Shown one piece after another: positions 23,513 through 56,381 of a DNA stretch of 64,000 bases. Each line of letters opens with the position of its first letter. The first letter of the stretch is position 1. The stretch lies in the NCBI GenBank assembly GCA_964036295.1, contig OZ038464.1, positions 5,025,501 through 5,089,500 on the forward strand. The letters are read 5' to 3'. Origin of the DNA: Plumapathes pennacea. Its lineage: Eukaryota > Cnidaria > Anthozoa > Antipatharia > Myriopathidae. The position numbers and the translations under genes are program-made. The notes below the pieces were generated by a model. It was not told the origin of the DNA. It did not search any database and saw only the letters and a list, made by a program, of their open reading frames with translations.

Positions 23513-23899
23513 GCAAGTTAGTATAGGTAATCGCATGATTTCGAGTGCAATTTGGAATAAATGAGAACGAGTAAGTTTTCAAAGACCACAAAATTGTACG
23601 AGCGCCGCGCGAGTGCAATTTTTGGTCTTTGAATACTTTATGAGTGCTCATTTAGTCCAAAATTGCACGAGAAATCATGTGATTACTCGTTAATAACATG
23701 CATACAATAATTTTCGTCGAGCAATCTTTTTTCAATTTCGTTACAATTCACAAGTGTCTCAAGAACTTCGTATTCTCAAAACAGAATCGGAATCTTCCTG
23801 AAGAATGAAAACGCTTTCTGTTTTGTTTGGCTTTGCCAATTTCTGCACTGTTTGGGATAAATTGACGCTCAGCCAATCAGAATGCAGAAATTATTGTAT

Positions 23900-24240
23900 G
23901 CATGTTATTGCAAAATAAAAGACGGAAAACAGTCCTACTAGATGTCCGTCTTAGAAAATGACTATTAGAATTTTATTAAAGGGAATAATATGTTTTAAAT
24001 TTCAAAAGTTCTGCCGGCATTGCAACATTGGACTTCTATTCCCTCACCTTAACTGCCTCAAATCTTTGCGAGTTATCCGTACTGGGGTGGAGGCCTGGGA
24101 CGGAGGCCCCAAGGCTTTGTCGATCAATGCATGCTGCAGGATAAAGGGCATTGGTCAGGCAACAATGCAGTTAAATAACCAAACAGCTCATGAAGCACAC
24201 ACACACACACAAACAAACAAACAGTGAAAGGGCTAACACA
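23900..24240. other. Intergenic, no gene seen
   Basis: Sequence between the GPCR duplication and the kinesin gene. It ends with a (CA)n-(CAAA)n microsatellite at 24196-24223. No coding signal could be supported. Confidence 0.4.
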
Positions 24241-24250
24241 GAGTGAAAGG

Positions 24251-24572
24251 CAGTGAACGGACACCGCGGAAATGCGTTCTTGACGTCACTTCCGCTGGTC
24301 AGCGTTCGTTGTTATGACTACCTAACTTCTCATAATTTAAGGTAAAATTTCACATCGTGTGCAAGCCTCGTTTTCTTGTACACAACTCATGTTATAAAAG
24401 ATGCATTGAAATAACTTATCGTCGAGTATTGAGTCCTAGTATTGAGTTAAATGGCTAAGTCTTGAGGTTTACAAAGGCTGCACTTGAATCCGTGGTTTTG
24501 TGCAATAGCCGCTGACTCAAAAGCAGGTGAACGCACAGTCGAAAAGCGTATTTCCGCGGTGTCTAGTGAACA
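24251..24572. repeat. Inverted-repeat element with 'gacaccgcggaaat' ends
   Basis: 'cagtgaacggacaccgcggaaat' near 24251 is matched in reverse complement by 'atttccgcggtgtctagtgaacag' near 24549-24572. It is a noncoding MITE-like unit of about 320 bp. Confidence 0.5.
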
Positions 24573-24906
24573 GGCTGATACAGAGTACCAATTACCGTTA
24601 ATCGTCGAACAAACGCCCCCTCGAAAAGGCGCCCCTCCACTCAGCCAAAAATTAAAATAAGCGCACCCCCCTCCCCTCTCCCGCAGTTTTGTTGTTTTTG
24701 ATAAACTAACACCATCGGGATCGACGTTTTGTGAAAATGTTTGGCGAACTAACTAAACGAAAATATTTACAAAGTGTGTCACTATTAAATTTATACGAAC
24801 GGCTTATGCTATGTTGTTATTCACGGGCAAATGTTGCGCATCACAAAATTACTTACCATCTGGCCACGATTAGAAAAAATAAATAAATAAGGTCCCCCGC
24901 CTTATC

Positions 24907-47255
<22,349 letters not shown>

Positions 47256-47463
47256 TTCTCAGCGCACAAACAATGTGGAGCTCTCTATCTTTCGCATCGA
47301 TGCTGAAAAATTAGTTTATCTTAAGTTTTTTGGAAAATAAACACGCAATTAGAAATCTCAATATTTGGCGGACATCTTTGTTTGTTTACGCCGCATTGAA
47401 CCTGGTCTGCGGTCTCACCCCACAAAACACGGAACTCTGGGTAAATGTCAGCGGAAGTTCAAA
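47256..47463. promoter_or_regulatory. Probable bidirectional promoter between kinesin and ADAR
   Basis: Only 208 bp separate the kinesin ATG (47255, minus) from the ADAR ATG (47464, plus), so both promoters and both 5' UTRs must lie in or overlap this interval unless further noncoding exons exist. No clear TATA box suits either gene. Inferred from gene positions. Confidence 0.6.
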
Positions 47464-47683
47464 ATGGCGGCGGAAGCGAAGAATAAAGTCGCAGAGTTTT
47501 TCTCTGAGAACAAGAGACCTTTCACCATCCACGAGGTCGCTGATGGTGCAGGGCTATCCAGTGTTGCACAAGCAAACGTTGCTATTTACGAATTGCTGCG
47601 TGATGGCGTTCTGGAGCAAACAAGCGAGTCGCCACCTGCTTGGAAGGGTCGCTCGACATCGTCAGGAAAATATGGAACACAAG
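47464..47683 (+). CDS. ADAR: ADAR exon 1, first Z-alpha-type winged helix
   Basis: Encodes residues 1-73. The fold's recognition helix and wing are visible: Asn38, Tyr42, Pro57, Pro58 and Trp60 stand at the spacing of the Z-DNA contacts of human Z-alpha (Asn173, Tyr177, Pro192, Pro193, Trp195). The lysine at the position of human Lys169 is replaced by Val34. The exon ends in phase 1 at CAAG|GTAAGG. Confidence 0.88.
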
Positions 47684-50600
47684 GTAAGGTCAAGCGATGT
47701 CTGCGCTAAGCTTCGAATAGGAATCAGGTGATATCTTGGTAGCAGCATAGTTCCCCTTTGTTTGCATGGCGTATAGAAGCATGGGAATCTTAATCAAATC
47801 GAAATCCCATGTCAACATGCGCCCGCGGTTGTTTTGGTTTCACTTTCGAGTCAGGTTATCGTTGGGAGTTTCCCGTGGTTCTTGGGGAATCCCAGTTTTC
47901 ACGAGACAATCCGAAGCGAATTTTCATTTTTTGCGTTTTCGATTTCATCAATTTTTGTGTTGCAGTGTAGCGGTGTCGATTTCACAAGTAGTAATAGTTT
48001 ATTTCAACACGTTTCACCGAATGAGCAAAAGCTCGTTTAAATGTATACGTGCAGCCAGATGGCAATTTCAGTACACTTTTATTGAAACAAATTTGTAAAG
48101 GTTTAATTTTTGCTCATTATTATCTGGTGTTTTCCCGTGACGGGAAATCCCGGCTATCATAAAGATCGCAGCCATATGTGGTCAGTTCAGTTTCTATTCT
48201 GAACCGGCGGATAGAAGGTGATGAAGGCAGAATTGATACACTGAAGTAGGAAAGCACTGGCCTACAGTGTATAGTACATGTCCCTGTGACTCTATAAGAG
48301 GTAGCTAAGACTGAATTACAGGTGTGTCTATGCAATAGTTGAGTCTGGTAACTGGTTCTAAACATCACATTACCAATTGCCAATTGAAACTTAAGGTCAC
48401 TCCGGAGTTTCATGGGGCGCACTTGTCCATGACATAACTTCGGATTATAACTTTTTTGGCTTTTATGCGATTCCTATGAAACTTTGAGGAACATTGCAGC
48501 TTATCATTCAGCAATAACATGATAGATATGATATATTAACATGGGAAAAATATCTTTAGTGACTTTTTCAACAAAATTGCACCCAGTGAAAAATTTTGCT
48601 GGTATATTTTTGTTAAATTTCTGGAATCAGCTCATATTGACTTAATACATATTTTAACCAAGTTTCAGAAAATCATCAGAGCAGAAGAGCGGCGGTAATA
48701 AAACCATCAAAATTTCTCCATGATTTTATTACCTCTGCTCTTCTGCTCCGATGATTTTCCTGAAACTTGTTTAAGTCAATAATTATAAGCTGATTCCAGA
48801 AATTTAACAAAAAGTATACCTGCAAAAATTTTTACTGGGTGCGATTTTGTTCAAAAAGTGCTGTCCACTTAAGCTATAATATCACTGAATAAAAATATTT
48901 TTTTATAAAAATTTTTTCCAAGTTAAATCAAATTCTATCATATTATTGCTGAATGATAGCTGCAATGTTCCTCAACGTTTCATGGGAATCACATAAAAGC
49001 CAAAAAAGTTATGATCCAAAGTTTGTCATAGACATGAAACTCCAGAGTGACCTTAAAACTTCACAATCACGGCAATCTGTGGTAAGGTGTTTGAAACCAG
49101 ACTGTTATTGTAAGTTCCCGACACTTGAATTTAGTTTGGCATCATGTACACGAGTTTTGTGGGCTCAGCCATGCTGACTGGGCAAGGCTAGGCATGTTTT
49201 AAAGCTGTACATACCACTAAATTATTTTTGATTGTATTCCTGTTTAGTTTTGTTGTGACTTCAGCTTGATATTTGAAACCACCACCATGTGCTGCTGTTG
49301 CATGTCAGATTTTAAAAAGAAATGGGAAAGCCTAATTTTCTTTCTTTCTTTCTTTCTTTCTATTAAGCTTGTACAGTATGCGTGTGTTTGTTTCCATGTA
49401 CACATCCCTGAACTAATTTTAGCAAAACTTTCTGTGATGGTTTGATTGTCTCCAGATACATGTAGTTATTACGATGGAAAGGTGTTTTTGTGTTTTTTGA
49501 GAATTCATCTATGGATACGAAGAGAGCTAAAGTACGGTGAAAAGCAGACACCAGCATGGATCCCGAAACCATCTTGACATATTTACTGTAAAACAAACCT
49601 GTGTTTAATGGACACCAAAATTAAGTCATTTTGTTACCCAAAACTTGTATTAGCGAACACCTCAAGTATTTTTGATGTGTGTGTGTGTTTTTTTTATCTT
49701 ATGAGATTACTGTCTACTTGTAAAAGCATCTTTTCCAGTTGGGACAGCCTGTTGCAAAAGATTGGCTCCAAACCATGTCAAACAGCAATCCACAATCAAA
49801 GGCACCTCACTCCTATCTTTAGCTATTACACTATGACACTATATATCAGAAACTGCAATATACGTAACAGTAGCTAGGGTCCAGAGGGTGTCCACATAAT
49901 ACAGGTTTCACTGTATATTGTAGAAGCCGAGTTGACTGCAAGTTAGTTGCATGTAATGTTTACATGACAACAAAATTAGAACAGATCAAAGAGGACACAT
50001 GTCTTCATCCAGAGTGTCCTGATCATTTTACCATATTTTTGAAAAACTGAAAGTGTACATGCATATTTTGCTAATGACAATGTCAACTTACTCCAGTCAA
50101 CAGAAGTTGTGATCATCATGCAGAACATGACAAGACAAGACAACTTGTACTTGTATGACAAGATGTACTTTTTTCTGCCTTTGAACATGCAAACAAATTG
50201 GAACTGGCGGGGGGATAAAAATATCACTTTTCATTGGTTGTCAAATTGAGTCAAACCCCAGCTTTGCACATAACAAAAATTGTTTATGATATACTGTATG
50301 TCAACACTTCAAGCAATTCTCCTTGCGAGCATACAGATAGCTGTAACCAGCTGTATACTTAGGCATAATACAACTCTAGTGGTTGGTCCTAAGCTTTCTA
50401 TATAATTCAGTACTGTAATGTACTTTTTCTGTTCCAGCAGATCCTGCTACCAGTCAAGACAGTGAAACTGCTCAGCACAACTCAACTGAAGGCCATGAAG
50501 CCTGTATACATCAGCCAAAGAGACAAAAACTTTCAGTGAAGGACAAACTAAACCCTCACTTCATTGATCCTGACCTCAGCACTTGCTCCACAGAGCGAAG

Positions 50601-53600
50601 TACAGGTAGACATCAAGCTAATCTTGAAAAGATGGATGACGACAGCACTGACATCAATAGCGAGTTGAGCAAACGCTTGCATCTGGATGCTTACTTGGCT
50701 ACAGAATCAGAAGGTATGGAAGAGGATAGATTTCTTCATCCAGAACAATCTGGACATTTCGTCGAGAGTAACAGCTCCAACCTGCACAGCACTAGGGTGG
50801 TATGTAAGAGTGTTCCCTTAGAAGATGATGAGTACACTGGGATGCCGGATTTGGAAGGACCTGATGTGACTGAGGTGCAGAACGTGTGGCCACCTTCTCA
50901 GCAACAAAGCTTTGGGGGTAACAAGGCTCTTTCTCAACCACGTTGCGATGCCCTGGATGGACAAGTAAGTTCAGGAAGAATTCCTGAACCTAGTCATCGT
51001 TCCATGAGAGATCCAACAAGTTGCGGTCCCCCACCCCCTCCATCTCCAGCCCTATATAAGTCAATGATGTCAAGCTGTACCCACCCTCCTGCACCGGTTA
51101 CCATGGCACTGCCCCCTTACAACTCTCCTTCAGCCATTCATCCCCCTGGTGTCCAGATGAGAATGCCCCCACCAGGCAATGATGCTACTCGGCTGTTGCC
51201 AAGGGGATCTGGGCGTAGTTATGGGCAGTTTCCAAGCCATGGCATGCCTCTACGGATGCCTGTCCGAGGAAGAGGTGCTGGAAGAAGCTTTGCTTCTGCA
51301 ACAAACAATCAGGTCCAGCGTGAAAGCTTGACTAGCCATTCGTTAGGTGATGGAATGAAACCACAACACAACCAGAAGTTGAGGAATTCACAATCTTCAG
51401 TTGGAACATCTGGAGGAGGTATCACAGGGACCTTTGCTCCTACACGAAATAATCAGGCCCAGTTTGAAAGCAGGACTAACAATCCAATCAGTAGTGGAAT
51501 GAGACCACCACACAACCAGAATTTTGCAGTTTTGAGCGGAAGCAACGCAGAGCGAAAAGGCACGGCCGCTTCTATTCAACAGGGGTCAATGCTTGGGAGT
51601 GCACCTCGAAACCAAACTCCCCCAAAGCCACACATGACAAGCGTGCCAGCCGGCCACATTCCAGGAAACAGAAGAGGGTCCAAGAACCTTCCTCCCGCGC
51701 CATCTGCTGATCTTTACAAGTCTTTAGTCGAAGGCGGCCCAAAGTCGGTTTCCAGCAAACGCTCCAACTCAACTTCGACCCAAAACATCAAACTTGGTCC
51801 AACCGAGTTAGCTATTCTAGCATTCATGAAGCGGGAAGGACGACCTTGTAAGACGTTACAAATTGCAAAGAGTGTGGGGATGGCTACCAAAAAAGAGATC
51901 AACCCACTGTTGTATCGTTTGCAGGATACAGACCTGATTTTTAAGATGCATGAACACCCGCCAACTTGGAAGCTCAGAGTCACTGAGGTGCCAGTGCATG
52001 TTGAAGGTTCTGAGGGGCCTTGCCAACCGAATCTTGCTTCTCCAGCGGAAGTTCTTGAGCAAGAGCGCCGAGCAGAGCAAGGCTCGCCAGGAGAATCTTC
52101 CAGTACAATGACCTCGGGAGCTATTCTGGAGGCGAAAAAAGGTAAAATGAAACAAAACAACAGCCTGGGGCCAAATCAATAAAATATTTAAAAGTTTTTT
52201 TTTTTTTTTACAAGTTAGACCAATATATCTATACAGGGGCCAATTTATTAAACATTTACAAGTATATTTTACAAGTTGGACCATTATTCAAACACTACTG
52301 AACGGACTCTAATCTGGCAAGGGTTTGCAAAAGTGTACAGATACAGATCCCAAATGTATTTCTACAACAATGTTTGTCTATTTCATTGGATTAAAATGTT
52401 TTAACGTGTGAAACAGCTAGTCCGACTTGTAAACTACATGTAATGATTAATCGGGGAGGGGGTTATGAAGCAATCACATTCGAGAAAATTGTAGTATTTA
52501 TGATAAACTGATGCCTTTGCCAACAGGACGTAGAGGTTCAAGTCAGGAACCTCCAGCGCAAGCTTTTGATGATGTCAAGCCATTTGAGAATCGCGGTAGC
52601 TTTCCATCCATACAAAAGCAGCGGAGCGACATTGCTAATTACCACCATCCGCAACAAGGACCGGACCGTAGCTCGTTATCTGACAACCGCAGCAACTTCA
52701 CTATGCCTCAAGACAAGTTAGCAGGTCAAACTCAGCTGCTTTCTCGTGTCACGTACGCGGCCATGAACAAAAATCCGGTCAGCGTACTGAATGAATATGC
52801 TCAGAAAAGCGGCAAACACGTCACCTTTGAGCTGCTGAGTCAAAGTCGAGGGAACAGACCTCTGTTCACTGTCGCGGCGAAAGTCGGCGAAGACTTGTTT
52901 AAGCCTGTCACCGCGCAAAATATGAAAGATGCTAAACGCGAAGCCGCCGACATTGCTTTGAGAACAATCCTTGGAGCGGAGACCTCCACCTCTGCCCAGG
53001 GGAACGGACTGAATTTATCGGGTCCAGCTCCCGAAACTCTTCGCGGCGTTCGTACGCATTTTGACCTTATGGCGGCTCTTTCGCATCACTTCTTTCTCCA
53101 GATTGCCGCGTCAATCACGGAGAAATTTGCGGGCAGGAAAGTTATAGCATGCATGATTATGAAAACTGGAGCTGAGGACTCTGGCCGCGTTGTTAGCCTT
53201 GGTTGCGGGAATCGCTGCGTGACTGGAGAGAGGTTGAGTATGCAAGGCTACGTCGTGAACGACTCGCATGCCGAGATTGTCTCGCGCCGAGGGTTGATGA
53301 GGTTTTTCTACGGCCAGTTGGCTAAGTTTTACAGCGGGACTGAGTCAATATTTGTTCAAAGTGGGCAGACCGCCAAGCTCTGTGTACGCGATGGTGTGTC
53401 GTTCCATTTGTACATCAGCACCGCGCCATGCGGAGACGGGGCTTTGTTTACGCCTCGTGAAGGTGCGCAGTCTGACTTATCCGAACATGGACGAGAACAC
53501 AACCCCACCTTCACGTCCAAACAACAAGGCATTTTGAGAACGAAGATTGAAAACGGCGAGGGAACGATTCCTATAGATCCCTCTGATGGACCGCAAACAT

Positions 53601-54208
53601 GGGACGGGCTCTTACAGGGCGCGCGATTGCGGACCATGTCTTGCAGTGATAAGATCTGTCGATGGAACATCTTGGGCCTCCAAGGCGCACTATTGAGCCA
53701 CTTCATCGAGCCCGTGTACTTGGAGTCCCTCACATTGGGGTATTTGTACGAGCACGGTCATCTGTCGCGCGCTGTGTGCTGTCGCCTCGGACACAAAGGC
53801 GACCTGAACTCAGAACTTCCGGCGCCTTATCACGTGAATCATCCGTGGTTAGGTCGCGTCACGGCCTATGATCCACCACGTGAAACCGAGAAGACCAATA
53901 ACCTGAGCGTAAATTGGTCATGTGATGACGCATGCGCAGAGCTCACCGATGGCCGGACTGGCGCGTGTATGACGAGGATGCAAAATCGTCCCGACCCCTC
54001 CCGGCTGTGCAAGGCTTCGTTGTACGCCTTGTTTAAAGATATTTGTCAAAAAGCAGACAGACGAGATCTCCTCGGAGCTGAAACGTACAGAGAAGCTAAA
54101 GACATGGCGACAGAGTTTCAAGAGGCCAAGCGAAAGATGTATGACTATTTCAAGAAGTCAAAGTATGGGACTTGGGTTAGTAAACCTGTTGACCAGGAAT
54201 TATTTTGA
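47464..54208 (+). CDS. ADAR: ADAR1-like double-stranded RNA adenosine deaminase, whole gene
   Basis: Converts adenosine to inosine in double-stranded RNA and, by marking self dsRNA, restrains dsRNA sensors in animals. Three exons, 47464-47683, 50441-52141 and 52527-54208, join in phase 1 at both introns to give exactly 1,201 codons including the stop, close to human ADAR1 (1,226). Domain order is Z-binding domain (about 5-62), long low-complexity Pro/Ser/Asn region, second Z-binding domain (525-585), one dsRNA-binding domain (about 720-789) and deaminase (about 818-1200). Zinc and catalytic residues are His888, Glu890, Cys942 and Cys1013. The ATG at 47464 is the first in frame. Human ADAR1 has three dsRNA-binding domains; here there is one. 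The very compact exon structure is notable. Confidence 0.95.
48395..49052. mobile_element. 658-bp near-palindromic element in ADAR intron 1, TTAA-flanked
   Basis: Two arms of about 315 bp (48395-48710 and about 48730-49052) are near-perfect reverse complements, from GGTCACTCCGGAGTTTCATG to CATGAAACTCCAGAGTGACC. TTAA lies at both ends (48391-48394 and 49053-49056). The centre is 'aaatttctccatgatttt'. No coding capacity. TTAA and a GGT start resemble the 13401-14115 element. Transcribed with the ADAR pre-mRNA it would fold into a long RNA hairpin. Confidence 0.85.
50441..52141 (+). CDS. ADAR: ADAR exon 2, linker and second Z-alpha domain
   Basis: Residues 74-640. Acceptor TTCCAGCAG|AT, phase 1 in and out. 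Most of the exon is a disordered linker rich in Pro, Ser, Gln and Asn, with '[13 protein letters not shown]' and a matching '[15 protein letters not shown]', so a short motif is repeated. The C-terminal part is a winged helix with TKKEIN, Tyr565 and PPTW: Lys557, Asn561, Tyr565, Pro580-581 and Trp583 are all present, so the full Z-form contact set is kept, unlike human Z-beta, which lacks the Tyr. Confidence 0.9.
52527..54208 (+). CDS. ADAR: ADAR exon 3, dsRNA-binding and deaminase domains
   Basis: A single 1,682-nt exon from CAACAG|GA to TGA carries one dsRNA-binding domain ('[16 protein letters not shown]' to '[13 protein letters not shown]') and the entire adenosine deaminase domain. Active-site motifs are [17 protein letters not shown] and MSCSDK, with '[12 protein letters not shown]' downstream. 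In vertebrates this region is spread over many exons; here it has no introns. Confidence 0.95.
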
Positions 54209-54388
54209 ACGTCCAGGCACTGAAGGCCTCCTTCAAACACAGTCCTTTGCGCGCCGTAATTCTGCGATTCGCCATTTTCCGCAGTTCATTCTCATAAGAC
54301 TCGTTTGGGATGATTATTGTTTATTTTTACGTTGGGAATCGAAACTCAAAATCAAATCAAAGAGACTGAGTCGCTGAGAGGGCTCCCG

Positions 54389-54566
54389 TTCACTTCCAAG
54401 TTCAAAGTGCAGACTCTCCCAGCCTCTAAGAAGAAATATATGAGTGATGTAGTGAGAATTATCAGTTTCGTCAAAGACAAGAGCCAAGTTCTCCATACAT
54501 CACGATATAACTCTGGTGAGAAACAGGAGAATATTGAAGTTGATCACTCTTGAAAGTGAAAGGGTT
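54389..54566. repeat. ~200-bp MITE, family 'CCTTTCACTCC', copy 9
   Basis: Runs from 'cgttcacttccaagttcaaa' to 'cttgaaagtgaaagggttaa', downstream of ADAR. Confidence 0.65.
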
Positions 54567-54649
54567 AATGGGAAGTATCCCCTAGGACAAACTTAGTTTA
54601 TAGTAAGCAGTAAGTAATATTTATAAGATATATATATATAGCTATAATA

Positions 54650-54835
54650 ATTTAGAGTTCTGCTTGCTCTGGGGGAAATTTTTTTCGGAATTGTTTTCAA
54701 GACCTTCACGCTGACGTTTCGAACAGCTCCTGATACATCTCGACATAATTTAGCTCCAAAGTAAAATATTTCATCAATCAGTATCGTTATTCCTGTTCCG
54801 GAATAGACCTAATCAAACGTTCCCTAACTGACCTA
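54650..54835. repeat. MITE, 'cctattccggaatag' family, reverse copy
   Basis: It matches 36630-36857 in reverse complement ('ttctgcttgctctggg', 'cctgttccggaatagac', 'cgttccctaa'). Confidence 0.55.
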
Positions 54836-55259
54836 AGTTCGTCATGAGACATTGGATTTCTTAGAAATTGAACTTAAAAGGCTTTATACTTGATGCATTC
54901 ACAAATAGCTGGAAGATGAAGAAGTTTGAGAAGAATTATTCGTCGGGTTTCGTTGAAGGTCTCCGCGTCATGCGTTTTCGTCTTTTTAATAAATGGCCAT
55001 AGGTTTCAGTTTCATGCCGTCTCTTTACTGTAATCTGGGTAGGGGAGGGAAAGGAGGGTAAAGGGTCATTTAAAATCTTCCTGCCAATCGCTGCGAGTGT
55101 TTTACTTCACAAGGTGACGAGTGAAATTGCATTGTCAACTTTCCCGTACTAATTAAAGGGGCCCTCTCGACTACAGTTGCGCACTGAAAACCTTGATCCG
55201 CTGTAAGTCCAAAGTTGTTTCTTTTTGGCGTTGAACTTTTCATGCGCTGAGCTCAAACA

Positions 55260-55580
55260 ATAGCCCCTTTTACGGATTTGAATGCATAATGATAATCAAG
55301 GCAAGAATGGCGGCGAAGCATGCGAGAAGGCTCGATTAAATAGTGAAATCGCTCACAATCTAGAACCACTCAAAGCTCGCAAATGACAATTTGGAGTGCT
55401 CCGAAGTTTGTAAACGAAAAGCTTGTAAACGACAATTTGGAGTGCTCCAAAGTTTGTAAACGAAAAGCTTGTAAATAACAATTTGGAGTGCTCCGAAGTT
55501 CCACCGAACAGAAAAACGAATGTATATGCAGTTTATTTGCCCTCATTACCCATCATGCATTCAAATCCGTGAAGGGGATG
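55260..55580. repeat. Inverted-repeat element with internal 46-bp triplication
   Basis: Ends 'ccccttttacggatttgaatgc' and 'gcattcaaatccgtgaagggg' are inverted. Inside, a 46-bp unit beginning 'gacaatttggagtgctcc' occurs three times (about 55385, 55431 and 55477). Confidence 0.7.
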
Positions 55581-55715
55581 CGTTCTCCCGTCCTGGTGCT
55601 AAAGCTCCCTCATAACTAAACTCGTTTGTGTCCCTTGTTATTTCACTTGGAGTCAAGGTTCATAACCTTCATTCTTTACGAAAAGCACTTGTATATACAA
55701 GCTTAACGGTGTTGC

Positions 55716-55848
55716 AGAGGCCGTGGCCTGGATAGCAAAGTGCATGGACAAAGAAAAGGAAAAGATTAAAACTGCCATTGATCGAAACCAAGACGCGAAA
55801 AAGCGACAGAAGAATGCAAGTGATCCCAGTAAAAGGCTGCGCAAATGA
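55716..55848 (+). pseudogene. Possible terminal-exon fragment of an unknown gene
   Basis: After a plausible acceptor ('acggtgttgcag|AG') an open frame of about 44 codons, lysine-rich and helix-prone ('AVAWIAKCMDKEKEKIK', 'SDPSKRLRK'), ends in TGA at 55846-55848. No upstream exon was recognised. It could be a retroposed fragment or a chance frame. Confidence 0.2.
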
Positions 55849-56381
55849 GTCTTTTCGCCTGTGAAGTGTATAACTGACGGGAAAAGTGACAATATGCACT
55901 GATTGCTCCCCACTGTCAGGTCTGGTATATTTCATTAAAACTACAGCTAATTTCGGGTTTGTTATAAAGTTTCGTAAACATCCGATGTCCGCTTTGAGAG
56001 GTTTTTGAATGAACTGTTTGTTAAAAAGTGTCTGCTGTCCGCCTTATAGAGAGTTCAGTTACAAAGAAACAAGTGAAATTCGGCAAGGATCAAATTTGCT
56101 GTCCTCCTTAGGAGGTGCATGTCTTAGAGTGTCCGTTTAGAGAGAAATATATAAAACTTTCTATTGCTTGAAGTCAATCTACTACAACTGAGTTTCGTTG
56201 GTTGTGCACTTAATACTAGCCTAAATATTTACCATCGCTTCAAATATTAACGGGTGCATAATGTTTCGCCCGATTAGTGGGTGACCGTCTCTGATAATTA
56301 CCTTTAATAAATAAAGAATAATGCAAAAACCGCTTTCAATTTAGTCAATTTATACTGTTACAGTGCCTTGTTATCTTCTGG

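Larger units (their letters stand above)
17524..23540. repeat. Segmental duplication, copy B
   Basis: It matches copy A in two blocks (17524-19650 to 2088-4250, and 19657-23540 to 6663-14160) once insertions in copy A are removed. Copy B lacks the TA element, the retroposon tail, the LINE and the TTAA element of copy A, and has its own 147-bp insert at 20110-20256. Apart from the GPCR gene no other coding region is supported inside it. Confidence 0.88.
54209..56381. other. Intergenic region between ADAR and the NLR gene
   Basis: Contains MITE relatives (54389-54566, 54650-54835), an inverted-repeat element at about 55260-55580 and small 'gtccgtttagagag' hairpins near 56020-56140. A coding-like plus-strand stretch at 55716-55848 ('CMDKEKEKIKTAIDRNQDAKKR' type, then a stop) may be a gene fragment. 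No complete gene is seen. Confidence 0.5.

Noticed and set aside
24196..24223. Short CA-rich repeat that might be read as a CRISPR-like or telomere-like array
   Set aside because: It is a simple (CA)n-(CAAA)n microsatellite; there are no spaced direct repeats and the genome is eukaryotic.
47365..47463. In-frame N-terminal extension of ADAR upstream of the ATG at 47464
   Set aside because: The extension opens at a TTG, with no in-frame ATG, so translation is expected to begin at 47464.
51397..52284. Minus-strand frames of up to 148 codons opposite ADAR exon 2
   Set aside because: They are antisense to a well-supported coding exon and have no motifs.
55653..55935. Overlapping minus-strand frames of 86 and 88 codons
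   Set aside because: They are antisense to a lysine-rich plus-strand frame and have no domain or splice context.
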